In this document: positions 61,251-64,000 of the stretch, one piece after another
Position numbering within the stretch: position 1 is the first letter of the stretch
How the letters are laid out: each line of letters begins with the position of its first letter
Assembly (NCBI GenBank): GCA_022266195.1
Contig: WHVY01000007.1
Location: 1,178,001-1,242,000, forward strand
Direction: 5' to 3'
From: Tetranychus cinnabarinus
Lineage: Eukaryota > Arthropoda > Arachnida > Trombidiformes > Tetranychidae
Length of the DNA stretch: 64,000 nt
The notes under the pieces: model-generated
Seen by the model: the letters and a program-made list of their open reading frames with translations, nothing else
What the model was told of the DNA's origin: nothing
Databases searched by the model: none
Program-made: the position numbers and the translations under genes

Positions 61251-61520
61251 GGTTTGCAGGCATAACTCCAGGTCTGGTGGTGGTGCTCCTGGTGCTACAG
61301 ACCATAGAATTGACCATTAGCTTTTGCAGATTGGAGAATGATAATTTCTATCGCTCAAGGTCATCCAAGGTCTTTTCGTTATTTGACCTCTAACTGAAAT
61401 GTCAGTTAGAGGTCAAATAATGAAGTGACCTTTAACGAACTTGCGCGTCGTAACTGATGGTTTGTTAACCTCCAAGAAGCTCATAGTTCAAGTCTGAGGT
61501 CTGTAGCATTAACCGTGTAA
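61251..61520. mobile_element. Foldback MITE, copy 2, rearranged
   Basis: Starts GGTTTGCAGGCATAACTCC, like copy 1. It has TTAGCTTTTGCAGATTGG and a 19-bp perfect hairpin at 61379-61397/61402-61420 (TTATTTGACCTCTAACTGA arms). Near 61475-61520 the reverse complement of the GCTACAGACCTCAGACTT segment appears, so the left arm recurs inverted on the right. Boundaries are approximate. Confidence 0.65.
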
Positions 61521-64000
61521 GTGTAGAAGATTCAAAATGCGATAAACTAAACGACATTGAAAACTACAACTGACCTCTGATTCTAGTTCCGTATACTCTA
61601 AGCGCCTTTCGATCGAAGTCATATCGATTTCCAATAACAAAAATGCAAAACTCAGTAGTTGAGGGCTTGAGTTTTTATCAAGGCATAACTCAGCGCTTAC
61701 TTATCGTTCATTTCACAAGTACGACTCAACGTTGCTCCAGTAATTGTTTCCCTAAAATGAGCTCAAACCGCTGATCTTGTTATCGACTGGATTCGTTTCA
61801 AAAGACAATACCTATGATGGAAGTTAATGATGTACTCAGTCAGTGTTGCTTTTTGTGTTACAATATCATTTCGATGATGTAACGAAAATTCAGGGATAAC
61901 TCAGTCCAAGAATAACTGTAGGCGTTTGAAAGATTAGTGAAAAACAAATTCTCTAGAAAAATCAATTAGTTGTTGATTCGTTTATCGAACAATTAATACT
62001 TAGAGTTAGACGTTAATCACTTGAGCCTTGGCTTAAGAAGCAAATTTCATTTCGGAATCAAAATTGACTAAACTTTCCACCTCATCCAAACACCCAAATT
62101 CTCATCCACAGATCTCACACAGATTTCCATAAATCTTAATCATTGTCACTTTCAAGTTAGCAAGTTAATTGAAAAATTAAAATTTTCTGGTTTCAACCAA
62201 TAAAAAGTAGAATGAAAAAGGCAACTTTAAATGGTGAAAATTAGCTGAATGATGTTTCGATACTCATTGTACAAAGTAAAAGATTGATTATTCCAGTTTG
62301 TGCATTCACTGTGTATGTTTAGCTGGGAATAAAAAAACAATTTATATTTCCCGATGCTCTTCAGTATTCAGTGTAGCAACTCACAAAATCAACAGCAAAA
62401 ACTCGGTAAACTAAAAGTTCATTAATAAACAATGATTTCTCATTTGATGTTTCAATAATGAATGCCGAGTCTACCTGAATGTTTACACTGACAATATTGG
62501 TAAATTTACTTAACCCTGTTAAATAATTAGAATCGATAAATTGTAGATTCAGTCGACTATCTCTATTCACTTTGGGGAGTTTGCAGTTTTCAAGTAAAGC
62601 CATTAATTTTGTTATCATTTTCATTCTCATTTTCATCAGCAACAACAATTTTTTCTGTCTGTCGTTGCCCTCAAAAACATGTAGACAAAAACATGTAGCC
62701 CATGAAACGAAACACGGTAATGAATAAAAAGCCAAACAATCAGCATAAATATTGGACTCTACTCATTACTTCTTAATCTTTACTCGATTTTTTTCACTCT
62801 TCAACTTTTACCTACTTTTCAACTCTTTTTTTTCATTCAACCAAATTCTCAGTTTACTCATCAAATCTCTGGAGCGAAACAGTTTATCACCATCACAACA
62901 TAGTTAAATATCAAAGTGTTGAATAAATATTTGATGAGGAAATAGAGAAAAAAATAAATAGGTAGAAACGAAGAAAAATAAAGATTTTTTTTCTCTCTTT
63001 TTTTCTGGATAAGTACAATGTTTAACATTATTAGCTATCCTCATGGTCATTGATCCGATTCTGTCAACAGTGGAAATTCGTAAAAAATTACCAAAATTGG
63101 TAAGAACATCATGAATAACATGATATCAAAATAGAAAAATAAACAAACAAGAAAAAAGGATAACTTTTTTTCGCTTATTTCGGTGACAAAAGATAACCAG
63201 AAATGTTGCTTTTGATGCATTTTCCAGTCAAGTGCAATTGATGTGTTTTGCAATTAGCATTGGCTTTTGCAATTGTTGATCAATCGAATTTTTTGACGAA
63301 ATTTTCTATCGATTGAAGTTTTGCTTTTTTTGAAAATTCATTTCCCATTTGCTTGTAAAGCTTTGAGTTTGTTAGATTCTGCTCGCTGCTCTTGTGATAA
63401 AGTAAAAAGTTTTTATTTGATAATCAATATGATTTAAAGAGTAACTTGTTTATTGTTAAATGATGTAGACTCAAATGGTCTGAGTTGAATGTTGAAATGT
63501 TGATGGTTTAATCTAATAAACTTGAATTTGGTGAGACACAAAACCACACTTGTACTTTATTTTGGCTGCTCTCATGGTAAGCATTAGATGTAACATCAGC
63601 TTTTCTAAATGTTTATGTTGATGTGAGACAGTAGCAATGATAAAGATTACACCAGAGGAAAGGTGAAAAAGCTAAGAAGATGATGTTTGTGTTTGTTAAA
63701 CAAAAGTTAATAAAGAGTAAAGTGAATAAAATGTTTTACAAAAAGGCATTCATTGAGTGCAAAAAGCATCTGAAAACCGACACAAAAAAAGTTCGACTGT
63801 CCATTGGCAAGATTTGCTTATGTTTCGTTGCAAGATATCATTGAAAATGTTTTGTTGTTTGTTGTCTGTTTTGTCAAACAGAGCGCCATCGTAACCGAAA
63901 GTAACATTTGACACAACTTTTGATGAGACCCAACATAGTTTTTTGATGTTTTATTTGGAAAAATTGTGTTTATTAAATTGCTTGCTAGACTGATGAAACT
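61521..64000. other. Non-coding stretch to window end
   Basis: No gene supported. A minus-strand frame at 62361-62735 opens at TTG and has no family resemblance. Confidence 0.4.

Noticed and set aside
62361..62735. 124-residue minus-strand frame
   Set aside because: Starts at TTG, mixed hydrophobic and polar content, no recognised family, no splice context.

Overview
The window is AT-rich animal DNA with short spliced exons, long introns and many transposon remains. A Dpr-type immunoglobulin exon, an NMDA-receptor-like exon, a GPI-linked carbonic anhydrase and a cluster of Ser/Ala-rich secreted proteins point to an arthropod. A plant-feeding acariform mite (spider-mite-like) is my best guess, from composition and the secreted cluster, and is an inference.

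Layout. 1-1151: an open-ended minus-strand gene with RING-like and TRAF-like zinc fingers. 3255-9376: a minus-strand Ty3-type retroelement (Gag, protease, RT, RNase H, integrase) broken by a frameshift inside integrase. Its leader shares a 15-bp block and a palindromic motif with the leader of the zinc-finger gene. 11849-12192: a MITE with perfect inverted repeats. 13670-14350: first exon of a probable NMDA-type glutamate receptor. 16.3-20.6 kb: three intronless genes for Ser-rich secreted proteins and a candidate tiny two-exon secreted peptide. 21514-30058: a seven-exon, apparently active GPI-anchored carbonic anhydrase. One of its introns holds a transposase fragment and a leucine-rich-repeat fragment. 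A decayed inverted copy of one carbonic anhydrase exon lies at 30.96-31.28 kb. 31.4-32.1 kb: a pseudogene with in-frame stops. 35103-35617: the last coding exon of a Dpr-family gene.

The most unusual object is 37883-47723, a 9.8-kb DNA transposon not described on any annotation I can recognise. It has 13-bp terminal inverted repeats, flanking TA, and clustered subterminal TTGAGTCAA motifs. A plus-strand 826-aa Tnp2/CACTA-like transposase is divergent from two tandem minus-strand spliced genes (796 and 544 aa as I model them). These two proteins are paralogues with conserved intron positions and a shared domain I cannot name. They are good candidates for accessory proteins that bind the subterminal repeats. 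A possible small basic protein lies at the right end.

47.7-64 kb is non-coding as far as I can see. It holds two copies of a foldback MITE family (near 55.0 and 61.3 kb), dispersed short repeats and simple-sequence tracts. All exon models are read by eye from splice consensus and reading frame; no search or expression data were available.
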